Of a stretch of 64,000 bases of DNA, positions 35,111 to 46,256 are shown in pieces. A program made the translations under genes and the position numbers. Origin of the DNA: Flavobacterium hiemivividum (GTDB lineage: Bacteria; Bacteroidota; Bacteroidia; Flavobacteriales; Flavobacteriaceae); NCBI RefSeq assembly GCF_004349145.1, contig NZ_SMFO01000011.1, positions 987 through 64,986 of the forward strand, given 5' to 3'. The notes under the pieces are model-generated. The model made no database searches. It saw only the letters and a list, made by a program, of their open reading frames with translations, and was not told the DNA's origin. The first letter of the stretch is position 1; the number at the start of each line of letters is the position of its first letter.

Positions 35111-35143
35111 TTTGTTTTCTAAATACAAAGCACGGTATATTTG
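35111..35143 (+). promoter_or_regulatory. Promoter of the 35188 gene (-33 and -7)
   Basis: TTTG at 35111-35114 and TATATTTG at 35136-35143 are 21 bp apart, matching the Bacteroidota -33/-7 arrangement. The -7 box ends 44 bp before the ATG. Confidence 0.65.
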
Positions 35144-35187
35144 TCGCATCTTGATATTTAGAGTATTTAAAAACAAAGTGGTATAAT

Positions 35188-35889
35188 ATGAAACAAATAT
35201 TAGTGGTAATGATGATGTTTTTTGCTGTAAACAGCTATTCTCAAACTGAGTTTAGTTCTAAGTTTAAAGGAATACCACCTTTGGATACAGGTATTAAAAC
35301 TAAAAAAGCTGTTGCTGCGCCTGTTGCGCAACCGGACATCGTAGCTCCTAATATTTTAAAAAAGCCGGAAACGAAATTCCAAAGTACTAATTTTAAAATA
35401 GGTGATCCAGATCCTATTTCGATGACTATAACAAATGATTTTATTAACCCAGGTGATGAAGTGCGGGATAAAATGAATAAGAAAATCGATAAATCATTAG
35501 TGAATAACGGATTAAAAGAAGATACATCTTATTTAAATCTAAAAGACTTAGATTTTGGGGTCATACGAACAAAGTCAAGATCCTTAGTGATTCGAGTAAG
35601 AGATTACGGTGCAATTGATGGCGATTTGATAAAAGCCACACTTATTCATGATTATAAAGGTACTGTTTTAGCAAATAATTTATTCTTGGATTCCAATTTC
35701 AAAGACATCAAGATGGATCTTCAAGAGGGGCTTAATTATTTAGAGTTGGAAGCGCTGAATCGTGGCTCGCTAGGTGGAAATACAGGAGCTTTTTATATTT
35801 ATGATACCGACGGAAATTTGTTATTATCTGACTTGTGGAATAATTTTGATAAAGGTGTAAAATCTAAATTTACATTTGTAAAAGAATAA
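35188..35889 (+). CDS. Small exported protein, paralogue of the previous gene
   Basis: A 233-residue protein with a signal peptide (VNSYSQ, ~19). The mature start FSSKFKGIPP mirrors FKDKFKAVPP of the upstream paralogue. A longer linker (~30-115) follows, then the same beta domain: VRDYGAIDGDLIKATLIHD and LQEGLNYLELEALNRG...GNTGAFYIYD (~130-225). The domain resembles a small Ig- or lectin-like fold, but I cannot name it. Each gene has its own promoter and they are 170 bp apart, so they were probably duplicated as whole transcription units. Role unknown. Confidence 0.75.
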   Translation: MKQILVVMMMFFAVNSYSQTEFSSKFKGIPPLDTGIKTKKAVAAPVAQPDIVAPNILKKPETKFQSTNFKIGDPDPISMTITNDFINPGDEVRDKMNKKIDKSLVNNGLKEDTSYLNLKDLDFGVIRTKSRSLVIRVRDYGAIDGDLIKATLIHDYKGTVLANNLFLDSNFKDIKMDLQEGLNYLELEALNRGSLGGNTGAFYIYDTDGNLLLSDLWNNFDKGVKSKFTFVKE

Positions 35890-36186
35890 TAACTACTATA
35901 GTTTTTTGTGGACTAGAAAGGATCAGCTGTAACTTTGAACTTCATATCTCCTTTTACAGAAGCCTAATTTTTTTAAAATTAGTAAATTGATAGATGTCAG
36001 TTTTTTGTTATTAGAATTGGTCAACTGTCATTACATTGTAATAAACATAAATATAGAAGCTGCTGTTCATAGTTTTGTTTCATCTTCATTTGTATGATTT
36101 TTCAGCTTTTATACCGTTTATACTAATCGTGGAAAAATAATTTTCATTTTTTCAAAATTCAATTTTTCAATTCCGAATATAAAAAG
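35890..36186. other. Intergenic region upstream of guaA
   Basis: About 300 AT-rich bases with no ORF of note and no strong hairpin. I looked for a purine riboswitch fold and saw none. The guaA promoter box lies at its right end. Confidence 0.4.
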
Positions 36187-36194
36187 TATTTTTG
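36187..36194 (+). promoter_or_regulatory. -7 promoter box immediately before the guaA start
   Basis: TATTTTTG matches TAnnTTTG and ends only 3 bp before the ATG at 36198. With the usual distance, transcription would start at or within a few bases of the A of the ATG, predicting a leaderless or nearly leaderless mRNA. Confidence 0.55.
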
Positions 36195-36197
36195 CGC

Positions 36198-37727
36198 ATG
36201 CAACACAACGTACTTATTTTAGATTTCGGATCGCAATATACACAGCTTATTGCGCGTAGAGTTCGCGAATTAAATATATTCTGCGAAATTTTCCCATACA
36301 ATCACATTCCGAGTGATTTATCAAGTTATAAAGCCGTAATTCTTGGAGGTAGCCCCTTTTCTGTTAGAGGAGAAGATGCACCACATCCAGATTTATCTCA
36401 AATTAGAGGTAAATTACCTATGCTTGCCGTATGTTACGGAGCACAATACTTAGCTCATTTTAGTGGTGGGGAAGTAGCGGCTTCTAATACGAGAGAATAT
36501 GGTAGAGCTAATTTAAATTTTATTAAAGAAAATGAAGTGTTCTTTGAAGGAGTTTCAGAGAACAGTCAAGTGTGGATGAGTCATAGCGACAGTGTAAAAG
36601 TTTTGCCAACTAATGGTGTAAAGCTTGCTAGCACGCATGATGTAGAATTTGCAGCTTATAAAATTGAAGGCGAAACAACTTATGCTATTCAATATCACCC
36701 AGAAGTTTTTCATTCAACTGATGGTTCAAAAATGCTAGAGAATTTCCTAGTGAAAATTGCCGAAGTTCCTCAAAATTTCACGCCAAATGCTTTTGTAGAA
36801 GAGATGGTTGCTGAGCTTAAAGAGAAATTACAAGATGATAAAGTAGTTCTAGGACTTTCTGGTGGAGTAGATTCTACTGTAGCGGCGGTTTTATTGCACC
36901 AAGCTATCGGTAAAAATCTGTACTGTATTTTTGTAAACAATGGTTTACTTCGAAAAAACGAATTCCAAAGCGTATTAGATCAATACAAAGGAATGGGCTT
37001 GAATGTGAAAGGAGTTGATTCTGGAGATCGTTTTTTATCTGAACTTGCAGGTGTAAGTGACCCAGAAACAAAGCGTAAAATTATTGGTAGAGTTTTTATC
37101 GAAGTTTTTGATGATGAGTCACATTTAATTGAAGATGTAAAATGGCTAGCGCAAGGAACTATATATCCTGACGTAATTGAGTCGGTTTCTGTAAAAGGAC
37201 CTTCAGCTACAATTAAATCACATCATAATGTAGGTGGATTACCTGATTACATGAAGTTGAAAATTGTAGAGCCACTTCGTATGCTTTTTAAAGACGAAGT
37301 TCGTAGAGTGGGAGCGTCATTAGGAATTGATCCAGAATTATTAGGAAGACATCCTTTTCCAGGACCAGGATTGTCAATCAGAATCTTAGGAGATATTACA
37401 CCTGAAAAAGTACAAATTTTACAAGATGTTGATAAAGTATTTATTGACGGATTAAAATCTTGGGGATTGTATGACAAAGTATGGCAAGCGGGAGCAATCC
37501 TTCTTCCTGTAAATAGTGTAGGAGTAATGGGCGATGAACGTACTTATGAAAAAGTAGTTGCGCTACGTGCTGTGGAATCTACAGATGGTATGACGGCAGA
37601 CTGGGTACATTTACCATATGATTTCTTAATGAAAGTGTCTAATGATATTATCAATAAAGTAAAAGGAGTAAATAGAGTGGTATATGACATTAGTTCTAAA
37701 CCACCTGCAACTATTGAATGGGAATAA
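36198..37727 (+). CDS. guaA: GMP synthase (glutamine-hydrolysing)
   Basis: I choose the ATG at 36198 ([16 protein letters not shown]), giving 509 residues; an in-frame TTG two codons upstream lies inside the promoter box. The class I glutamine amidotransferase domain comes first (~5-190, nucleophile Cys79 in AVCYGAQ, His/Glu in YHPEV). It is followed by the PP-loop ATP pyrophosphatase domain ([13 protein letters not shown], ~220) and the C-terminal dimerisation domain ([15 protein letters not shown]; ends PPATIEWE). It aminates XMP to GMP with glutamine and ATP in the cytoplasm. The usual lid segment and length are intact. A terminator follows, and the LysM gene begins right behind it with its own promoter. 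Confidence 0.97.
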   Translation: MQHNVLILDFGSQYTQLIARRVRELNIFCEIFPYNHIPSDLSSYKAVILGGSPFSVRGEDAPHPDLSQIRGKLPMLAVCYGAQYLAHFSGGEVAASNTREYGRANLNFIKENEVFFEGVSENSQVWMSHSDSVKVLPTNGVKLASTHDVEFAAYKIEGETTYAIQYHPEVFHSTDGSKMLENFLVKIAEVPQNFTPNAFVEEMVAELKEKLQDDKVVLGLSGGVDSTVAAVLLHQAIGKNLYCIFVNNGLLRKNEFQSVLDQYKGMGLNVKGVDSGDRFLSELAGVSDPETKRKIIGRVFIEVFDDESHLIEDVKWLAQGTIYPDVIESVSVKGPSATIKSHHNVGGLPDYMKLKIVEPLRMLFKDEVRRVGASLGIDPELLGRHPFPGPGLSIRILGDITPEKVQILQDVDKVFIDGLKSWGLYDKVWQAGAILLPVNSVGVMGDERTYEKVVALRAVESTDGMTADWVHLPYDFLMKVSNDIINKVKGVNRVVYDISSKPPATIEWE

Positions 37728-37777
37728 GAGATATTATTTTCTGTATTAAAATTTTAAATTTTTAATATTCTTTATAG

Positions 37778-37818
37778 AAACGGTACCAATTTTTTAATTA
37801 AAATTTGGTACCGTTTTT
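37778..37818 (+). terminator. Terminator of guaA
   Basis: A 12-bp perfect stem (37778-37789 with 37805-37816), AT-rich loop and T tract. Confidence 0.85.
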
Positions 37819-37820
37819 GT

Positions 37821-37828
37821 TATCTTTG
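37821..37828 (+). promoter_or_regulatory. -7 promoter box of the LysM gene
   Basis: TATCTTTG matches TAnnTTTG exactly, directly behind the guaA terminator and 23 bp before the ATG. Confidence 0.55.
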
Positions 37829-37851
37829 AACCAATAATTTATATAAATAAT

Positions 37852-39804
37852 ATGATGAAGTATTTTTTTACAATCTACATAGCTGTTTTCTTATTTACTA
37901 CAAATGTTTTTTCGCAAGAAAAAGTCATAACTCATAAGGTAGAAAAAGGAGAGGCAATTAATCAAATAGCTCAAAAATATAGAGTTACTCCATTTGATAT
38001 CTATCAATTAAATCCAGATGCACAAAGAGGCTTGAAACCAGATAGTGTTTTGCTGATTCCAAGTAAAGCGGGTGCGAAAATTACGGTTGTTCCAACTAAA
38101 ATCAATGTACAGACTCAAACTCATGTAGTACTTGCAAAAGAAACTTTGTACGGTATTCAAAAAAAATATGGGGTTTCTGATGAAGACCTAAAAAGCGCGA
38201 ATCCTTTTCTTGAGAATGATGGCTTACAAATAGGACAAAACCTTACTATTCCTTCAAAAAGCAGCCCGAAAAAACCTGTTTCATATCAAGAAAAATACAT
38301 TTATCACGATGTGCTTGCCAAAGAAACGAAGTATTCAATCACTAAACAATATGGAATTACTATTGCCGAATTGGAAAAACGCAATCCTGAGGTGGTTACG
38401 AGTTTACCTATTGGATACCGATTGGTAATTAAGGGAACGGCGCCAAAAATAGAAAAAGTTGCTGAGAAAACAACAGAAAAAGGAGCGGTGAACGGACAAA
38501 TTGAAAATCTAAAGAAGGCTTTGACTGTTGTTGACTATGTTGCTTATGAGGTACAGCCCAAAGAAACATTATACAGTTTGTCAAAGATGTTTGAAATGAC
38601 TCAAGACGAACTTATTGCACTTAACCCTGAGCTTGTGAACGGAGTTGAAATCGGGATGTTATTGAAGGTTCCCTCTAAACTTCAGGCGTCAGCTGATGAT
38701 AAGAAAGAATATATGGCTTTGTCGAAAAAAGTCACTTATGATAACCGTAAAAGAATGGTAATGCTATTGCCTTTTAATGTTGCTAACATAGAAAGTGATA
38801 CTGTAAATTCTACCTCTAACCGATTGAAAAAAGATAAGTTTTTAAACATGACCTTAGATTTTTATGCAGGAGCTTTAATCGCTATAGACTCTGCTAAGGT
38901 ATTAGGTTATCCTATCGATGTCGAAATTTATGACTCTCGTGAAACTAAAAACAATTCGGATGTTGCGTCAATAATTCGAAATAAAAACCTAGTAAATGCC
39001 AATGCAATTATTGGCCCGTTTTACCAAAGTAATGCTGAAATAGCGGCGCAATTAGTAGGGATGAATAATGTACCTGTTATTTCTCCGCTTTCAAAAGATA
39101 TTGGAAAACCGTATGCAAATTTATATCAAACGATTCCAACAAATGAAGCTATTAAAGGAGCAATGTTTGATTACATGCGTTTAAAAAATGGTAATATTAT
39201 AGCAGTAGTAGACAAGAAAAAAGAATCGATTATTCAATATATAAAACAATATCATAAACAGGTTCCTTTTGTAGCTTTTAAAGAAAATGGAAGTTTGTCT
39301 GCCGAAAGTCTAAAAGGAATGTTGGTAAAAGACAAAATGAATTATGTAGTGATGGAGACAGGGAATACTTGGATGATTAAGAGTACTGTAGCTGCGATGG
39401 TGAGTTCGATGCCAGCTTATCAAGTGCAATTAGTGATTTTAGAACCTAATGAAACATTGGATACGGATGAAATAAAATTTCAGAATCTTACGAAACTGAA
39501 CTTAATGTATCCTTCGGTGACTAGTGATTATATTTCTCCCGAAATGGCACTTTTCGAAAAAAAATATAGAAAAGCAAATAATATTTATCCAAGTGATTAC
39601 GCTACTCGTGGTTTTGATATGACTTTTGATACCATGGTTCGATTAGTTCAAAATAAAAGCTTTGAAGATACTGTGAATTCAGCAGCGACAAAACGAGGAG
39701 AGAATAAGTTTGAATACTATAAAAAAGAAGACGGTGGGTATACAAACAAAGGTGTTTTTATTTTGTATTACGATACAGATATGACTATCAAAGAAGCGCA
39801 CTAA
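37852..39804 (+). CDS. Exported protein with LysM repeats and a periplasmic-binding-protein fold
   Basis: A 650-residue protein with a signal peptide (to ~NVFSQ, residue 22; ATGATG start, second Met possible). Four LysM peptidoglycan-binding repeats lie at about 26-70 (HKVEKGEAINQIAQKY), 92-136 (HVVLAKETLYGIQKKYG), 150-195 (HDVLAKETKYSITKQYG) and 235-280 (YEVQPKETLYSLSKMF). The C-terminal half (~300-645) resembles type I periplasmic binding proteins of the branched-chain amino-acid/LivJ or LpoA kind (MVMLLPFNV, DFYAGALIAID, IIGPFYQSNAE, VPVISPLSK). I infer a cell-wall-bound periplasmic protein, perhaps a regulator of peptidoglycan enzymes as LpoA is; no transporter genes are nearby. Confidence 0.82.
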   Translation: MMKYFFTIYIAVFLFTTNVFSQEKVITHKVEKGEAINQIAQKYRVTPFDIYQLNPDAQRGLKPDSVLLIPSKAGAKITVVPTKINVQTQTHVVLAKETLYGIQKKYGVSDEDLKSANPFLENDGLQIGQNLTIPSKSSPKKPVSYQEKYIYHDVLAKETKYSITKQYGITIAELEKRNPEVVTSLPIGYRLVIKGTAPKIEKVAEKTTEKGAVNGQIENLKKALTVVDYVAYEVQPKETLYSLSKMFEMTQDELIALNPELVNGVEIGMLLKVPSKLQASADDKKEYMALSKKVTYDNRKRMVMLLPFNVANIESDTVNSTSNRLKKDKFLNMTLDFYAGALIAIDSAKVLGYPIDVEIYDSRETKNNSDVASIIRNKNLVNANAIIGPFYQSNAEIAAQLVGMNNVPVISPLSKDIGKPYANLYQTIPTNEAIKGAMFDYMRLKNGNIIAVVDKKKESIIQYIKQYHKQVPFVAFKENGSLSAESLKGMLVKDKMNYVVMETGNTWMIKSTVAAMVSSMPAYQVQLVILEPNETLDTDEIKFQNLTKLNLMYPSVTSDYISPEMALFEKKYRKANNIYPSDYATRGFDMTFDTMVRLVQNKSFEDTVNSAATKRGENKFEYYKKEDGGYTNKGVFILYYDTDMTIKEAH

Positions 39805-40020
39805 GGAAATGTATTACGGTACTTTTTGTACTATTTTCTTGAGTTTAAATACTGAAATCGAAAAACGAATCACTTTTAATTAGAAATAGTCAAGCGAAGT
39901 TAGGGGGAAAGAGTATAGAGTGTAGAAGTGAGCTCTTTTCTGAGAAAAGGTTCTCATATAGTCTCTATATTATATCCTCTTTTTTCTTTGTTCTTTTCTC
40001 AAATCTCCTACTTTTACTTC

Positions 40021-40251
40021 ATGGATAAAAATCAACAACAACTTATAAAACTGGCTCATACTAAAATGCCTTTTGGAAAGTATGAAGGGAAATTCTTAAT
40101 TGATTTACCGGAGTACTATGTAGTATGGTACAGCAACAAAGGGTTTCCAAAGGGAGAATTAGGCGAGCAATTAAAACTTATATATGAGTTAAAGCTCAAT
40201 GGACTGGAGGAATTGATAAGAAATATTAAAAAACGATATCCGAAACCATAA
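40021..40251 (+). CDS. DUF3820-family small protein
   Basis: A 76-residue cytoplasmic protein. I start it at 40021 (MDKNQQQLIKLAHTKMPFGKYEG); the longer frame from 39928 adds a segment of doubtful, non-conserved sequence. The pattern MPFGKYEGK..IDLPEYYVVWYSNKGFPKGELG is typical of DUF3820, whose members are short and of unknown function (one Pseudomonas member was labelled a quorum-sensing-regulated virulence factor). It is possibly a nucleic-acid-binding domain like the exonuclease-associated FGKYKG motif proteins. It is a single gene between the LysM gene and pyrG. Confidence 0.8.
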   Translation: MDKNQQQLIKLAHTKMPFGKYEGKFLIDLPEYYVVWYSNKGFPKGELGEQLKLIYELKLNGLEELIRNIKKRYPKP

Positions 40252-40299
40252 TAATTTAAGAAATTATTGTGGTTTTTTACTTTATAAGGGTTGTATTAA

Positions 40300-42021
<1,722 letters not shown>

Positions 42022-42106
42022 TTTCAGTACATCAATAAGATAATGAAATCTAATTTTTGTTTGTCGGGAAAGGATAAGCAATAAAACATAAATAATTTTT
42101 ATAATA

Positions 42107-44014
42107 ATGGAACAAAAGAAATTTGACCCGAATTCGATAATTGGTTTTGCATTGATCTTCGGGATATTGATTTGGATAATGTATCAAAATCAACCTGATC
42201 CTGTTGCAATTGCTGCTGAGAAAGCGCAGAAGGAATTGGTGATAAAAGAGGCTCAAGCTAAAGAATTGAATGATAAAGTGGTTGCCCAAGCTACGGAAGC
42301 GGTTGCTACTACTGGAGATTCTACACAATTAGCTAATTTAGAAAAAAAGCTTGGAAACTTTGCTTATTCAGCGACATTACCGTCTGCTAAAGAAGGTTTT
42401 ACAACTATCGAAAATGAATTAGTTAAATTAAAAATAGCTAATAAGGGAGGATATATTGTAGAAGCGACTCTGAAAAATTACGAAAGATTTAATAAAGGAT
42501 CAGGTGAATTAGTTGCATTAATTAAAGACAATAATGCTAATTTGAATGTGCAGTTGATTACAAGTGACAACCGTACTTTAAATACTAAAGATTTATTCTT
42601 CGAACCTAATTTAACAAAAGTAGGTTCTGATCAAGTGCTTAGCATGCGATTAAAAGCGGGTGCTAGCGAGTACTTAGAATATAAGTATGTCTTGAAGGCA
42701 GATGATTATATGCTTGACTTTGTTATTCATTCTAAAGGTTTAAATAAAGTTTTAAACTCTTCAAAACCTTTAAATCTTGAATGGGATTTAAAAAGCTACA
42801 CAAACGAGAAAAGTATCAGTTATGAAAATCGCTATGCTGAACTTTACTACGAACATGAAGAAGGGAAAAGTGATTATCTAGGTCTAGGAAATGACGAAGC
42901 GGAAACGGTTACAGATGTTTCTTATATTGCTTATAAGCAACACTTTTTCACATCGATTTTATTATCGGATGTACCTTTTACCAAAGCAGAAATATTTTCT
43001 AATAATTTAGTTAAGGACGAGCAAATTGATTCGGTTTATACAAAGCAGTTTAAAGCCATTGTTCCATTAGCATTCAAAAATGGTGAGATTGACCAAAAAA
43101 TGAATTGGTACTACGGACCAACGGATTATACTTTGTTAAAAAAATACGATAGAAACTTAGAGGATATCGTGGCTTTGGGTTGGGGTATTTTTGGATGGAT
43201 TAACCGTCATGCTTTTATACCAATGTATGGTTTCTTAAGTATGTTTATTCAACATGGTTGGGCTATTATATTGTTTACAATATTGGTAAAATTATTGATG
43301 TCTCCTATTACTTACAAATCATTTTTGTCACAAGCTAAGATGAAAGTATTGCGTCCTGAAATTATGGAGCTAGGGGAAAAATTCAAAAAAGATCCAATGA
43401 AAAAGCAACAGGAAACAATGAAGCTTTACAATAAAGCGGGTGTGAACCCTATGGCTGGTTGTATTCCCGGATTGATGCAGGCTCCTATTTTCTATGCTTT
43501 ATTTCAGTTCTTTCCATCGGCAATAGGATTAAGACAACAAGGATTCTTATGGGCAGACGATTTATCTTCGTTTGACTCTATTTATGAACTACCATTTCAT
43601 ATTCCATTTTACGGAAGTCATATTAGTTTGTTTCCTATTCTGGCCTCTATTGCTATTTTCTTTTACATGAAAATGACAACTGGAGATCAACAAATGGCGA
43701 CGCCTACCCAGGAAGGGATGCCAGATATGGCCAAAATGATGAAAATAATGATTTATGTTTCGCCATTAATGATGTTGTTTTTCTTTAATAGTTATGCTTC
43801 TGGATTGAGTTTGTACTATTTTGTTTCGAATACAATTACAATAGGAATCATGCTTATTATTAAAAACTATATTATTGATAGTGATAAGATTCATAATGAA
43901 ATTCAAGAGAACAAGAAAAAAGAGCCTAAGAAACAAGGTAAATTCCAACGTAAACTTCAAGAAGTGATGGAACAAGCTGAGGCTCAAAAAGCACTTGACA
44001 AAAAGAAAAAATAA
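42107..44014 (+). CDS. yidC: Membrane protein insertase YidC
   Basis: A 635-residue inner-membrane protein. An N-terminal membrane anchor (~9-26, IIGFALIFGILIWIMY) is followed by the large periplasmic domain (~70-360) found in Gram-negative YidC, then the conserved insertase core with five membrane segments (~370-600): WAIILFTILVKLLMSPITYKSFLSQAKM, NPMAGCIPGLMQAPIFYALFQFFP in part, and a final LSLYYFVSNTITI. The C-terminal tail is Lys/Gln-rich, as in Bacteroidota, and probably contacts ribosomes. It inserts inner-membrane proteins alone or with SecYEG. It lies downstream of pyrG and ends at a strong terminator. Confidence 0.96.
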   Translation: MEQKKFDPNSIIGFALIFGILIWIMYQNQPDPVAIAAEKAQKELVIKEAQAKELNDKVVAQATEAVATTGDSTQLANLEKKLGNFAYSATLPSAKEGFTTIENELVKLKIANKGGYIVEATLKNYERFNKGSGELVALIKDNNANLNVQLITSDNRTLNTKDLFFEPNLTKVGSDQVLSMRLKAGASEYLEYKYVLKADDYMLDFVIHSKGLNKVLNSSKPLNLEWDLKSYTNEKSISYENRYAELYYEHEEGKSDYLGLGNDEAETVTDVSYIAYKQHFFTSILLSDVPFTKAEIFSNNLVKDEQIDSVYTKQFKAIVPLAFKNGEIDQKMNWYYGPTDYTLLKKYDRNLEDIVALGWGIFGWINRHAFIPMYGFLSMFIQHGWAIILFTILVKLLMSPITYKSFLSQAKMKVLRPEIMELGEKFKKDPMKKQQETMKLYNKAGVNPMAGCIPGLMQAPIFYALFQFFPSAIGLRQQGFLWADDLSSFDSIYELPFHIPFYGSHISLFPILASIAIFFYMKMTTGDQQMATPTQEGMPDMAKMMKIMIYVSPLMMLFFFNSYASGLSLYYFVSNTITIGIMLIIKNYIIDSDKIHNEIQENKKKEPKKQGKFQRKLQEVMEQAEAQKALDKKKK

Positions 44015-44044
44015 TTTCTATTTCGTAGAAATCCTTTCATATTA

Positions 44045-44085
44045 AAAATGCCCCCAAAAGTTTTACGCTTTTGGGGGCATTTTAT
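44045..44085 (+). terminator. Terminator of the pyrG-yidC unit
   Basis: A 16-bp perfect stem (44045-44060 with 44068-44083), a 7-nt loop, then ATT. It belongs to the CCCCAAAAG...CTTTTGGGG type seen also at 46199 and, degraded, at 14525. Confidence 0.9.
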
Positions 44086-44207
44086 TTGTAGATAATTCAG
44101 TTATAATATTGAAGTCTATCAACTTATAGTGAACAAGGTGCTAATAGACTTCGTGCTGGTTTGTGAATTTATGGAATTGTGATAGAGCTAAAGGCTTGTT
44201 TAGTGTC

Positions 44208-44555
44208 TTACTTTGTTGTTAAGGTGTATTCGAAACCTTCTAAATCAGTGGCTAATAAGGTGTGTTTATTAATCCATTCCACTACAACTTCAATATTCGT
44301 AGCATTTGTCGTGCTAAGATAACCAACACCAATTTTGCCTTCAATATTTATGTTGCCATGAACATTTTCGCCATTTTCATCAGTTCCTACAACTTTATAG
44401 TCATGTTGGCTAAGTTCCGTAGTTTTAAAAGTATTATTAACCTCAAAAGTGGAATGAATGCGCGCGTTTATTGTGTCATCCGTTTTTTTACAAGAGATAA
44501 GCCCGATAGACATGAAAAATAGTGTAATAGGTATGGTTTTTATTTTTCTGGTCAT
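44208..44555 (-). CDS. Small hypothetical lipoprotein
   Basis: A 115-residue lipoprotein (lipobox GLISC, Cys22) with a mature part of ~93 residues. The mature part looks like two short beta hairpins (STFEVNNTFKTTELSQHDY; EGKIGVGYLSTTNATNIEVVVEW, in part) and ends GFEYTLTTK. I do not recognise the family. No operon partner is close: 140 bp separate it from the next gene upstream. Possibly a small outer-membrane lipoprotein of unknown role. Confidence 0.65.
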   Translation of the reverse strand: MTRKIKTIPITLFFMSIGLISCKKTDDTINARIHSTFEVNNTFKTTELSQHDYKVVGTDENGENVHGNINIEGKIGVGYLSTTNATNIEVVVEWINKHTLLATDLEGFEYTLTTK

Positions 44556-44695
44556 CTTGTTTAATTTTTATTTTTTCAAAAGTACAAGTAGTAATGCTAA
44601 TTTCTTTACGGGATACCTCATTACAAATTGTTTTTAAAGAGCAGGAATAAATTATTTACTTCTAAATTTATAATTGTTATTTGTGTAGAAAGGAA

Positions 44696-45001
44696 TTATA
44701 GAGGATTTGAATTATCCGTTTTAGACTGAATTTTATTTACTTTTTTAATTTGTTTTTCGGTCAAAAGATTCTTTTTGCTGGCAGAGATAAGTCGGTTATT
44801 TAATGCTTCCCATCTAATTCGCATATACGGATAAATGGCTAAAGAAGCATTATTTCCCTTCTCCGCTTTATTAAAATGCTTGATGTATTCCTTTACATAG
44901 TTTTTGTAGTCATCAAGATGTTTGCCCCATTTGTTAGTCGGTTCTTTGTTTTTCCTTAATTTAGTATAATTCAATGCTGCTATTTTCTTCTCCGTTTTCA
45001 T
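44696..45001 (-). CDS. Small basic hypothetical protein
   Basis: A 101-residue Lys/Asn-rich, probably helical soluble protein (KKIAALNYTKLRKNKEPTNK near the start; KNYVKEYIKHFNKAEKGNNA in the middle). It has no signal peptide or cysteine. High Lys content suggests RNA or DNA contact, but no known motif is seen. Codon use looks normal for the window. It lies between a lipoprotein gene and the orphan response regulator, each with sizable gaps, so context gives no role. Confidence 0.55.
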   Translation of the reverse strand: MKTEKKIAALNYTKLRKNKEPTNKWGKHLDDYKNYVKEYIKHFNKAEKGNNASLAIYPYMRIRWEALNNRLISASKKNLLTEKQIKKVNKIQSKTDNSNPL

Positions 45002-45239
45002 GACTTCATTGTTTCAATTTTAACTCTTGTTGTTAAAAGCGAAGCGAAATTAAATGTATTAAAAGTGGTATCCTTACGGGAAACCGTAAAGGGCTATTTT
45101 TTATAGAGTTTGTCTACTAGAGATTTTAGATCATAAGTGTAAAATAGTGCTATGTAGTAGTTGAGCACAACATTTGAAATGCTTATTAAATATACAGTAG
45201 TTTGTGAATTTATATCGAAAGAAGGGTAATTTTTATTTC

Positions 45240-45908
45240 TTAAACTAGTCCTAGATCTTTTGCGATTGCTATTAAATGCACATTATTATTCGCTTTGAAA
45301 TAGATTTTCAGTTTGTTAATTCGCTTTTCTATACTACTGCTACCATTAGGAATTATTCCCGTATTTTTGAATGCTATTGAAATTTCATCTAGGATGTATC
45401 CATTGGATAATAGCTTTAAAAGTGATATATCGTAGGCCTCAATTTCATGAAATGATTTCTCATTTAAAGCATAAGCTAATTCTGGAGATATATTTTTTTC
45501 ATTGGATTCAAAAATGCTTTGAACTGCACTCTTAAGTTCCGGAATACTTTGTCTACTTTTTGAAACATAGGCATTAATTCCTAAATTATTAAACAATGAT
45601 TTTATTCGGTAGGACTTATCTTCTATTGAGAATACAATTGTTTTAATATCAGGTTGTATTTTTTTTACAGCTTCAATAAGTTCTTCGCCGCTAGTGAGTT
45701 TGTTTTCGCGATGGTCTGCTTTAAACGATAGGTCACTGATTAGTAGATCATAGGGTTCATTGTCTTGCAGTGCTTTTTTTATTTTTAAAAATGCCTCATC
45801 ACAATATTTAGAATGTTGAATTTCTTCAACTGAAAGTGTTTCAAGAGCTTGTACAACGGTAATGCTGATACTATCTAAATCTTCGGCAACTAATACTTTT
45901 TTGAACAT
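45240..45908 (-). CDS. Orphan response regulator with HTH output domain
   Basis: A 222-residue protein. The receiver domain (1-125) has acidic residues in VLVAEDLDS (Glu9, Asp10), the phospho-acceptor Asp59 in LLISDLSF, and Lys in AYVSKSRQS (~118). The C-terminal part (~150-222) looks like a LuxR/NarL-type helix-turn-helix in unusual form (DISLLKLLSNGYILDEISIAF; SSSIEKRINKLKIYF). No histidine kinase gene is adjacent, so the partner is elsewhere. It probably acts as a transcription factor. The spacing of acidic residues is complete enough for normal phosphorylation. Confidence 0.82.
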   Translation of the reverse strand: MFKKVLVAEDLDSISITVVQALETLSVEEIQHSKYCDEAFLKIKKALQDNEPYDLLISDLSFKADHRENKLTSGEELIEAVKKIQPDIKTIVFSIEDKSYRIKSLFNNLGINAYVSKSRQSIPELKSAVQSIFESNEKNISPELAYALNEKSFHEIEAYDISLLKLLSNGYILDEISIAFKNTGIIPNGSSSIEKRINKLKIYFKANNNVHLIAIAKDLGLV

Positions 45909-46198
45909 AACGATGTCACTTATTTATGGAATTGCATGTTTGATTGAATTCCGTTACTGGATTTAATATCAAAGGTAAGAGTTCCTTTTATAGAGGGAGT
46001 ACGGTTTTCCACATTTTGAAGATGTTTAATGAATTTATTCAGTAAATTCTGGTTCCAGTACTGTTATAACGATACTTTAGGACTATATTTTTTTATAATT
46101 TTCGAAGAATTTCGTGCTGATTGATCCACTGTATTTTATAAAATAGGACTTTCTGTAAGTATGGTATTTCAGTACGTACTGATTTTAACATTCAAAAA
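45909..46198. other. Intergenic region upstream of the response regulator gene
   Basis: About 290 bp between the response regulator (minus) and the fasciclin gene terminator (minus). No ORF, tRNA or clear promoter consensus is recognised; the response regulator promoter should lie here. Confidence 0.35.
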
Positions 46199-46232
46199 AT
46201 ACCCCAAAAAGCATTTCGCTTTTTGAGGTATC
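46197..46232 (-). terminator. Terminator of the fasciclin lipoprotein gene
   Basis: A 14-bp stem (46199-46212 with 46218-46231). The one mismatch on the plus strand is a T-G wobble on the minus strand, and the A run at its left is a T run there, so it works in the minus direction. Confidence 0.8.
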
Positions 46233-46256
46233 ATATTTTATTTATATTACTGTTTT

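Noticed and set aside
35890..36186. Purine riboswitch before guaA
   Set aside because: No three-helix purine aptamer core is visible, and the promoter box lies directly at the ATG, leaving no room for a leader.
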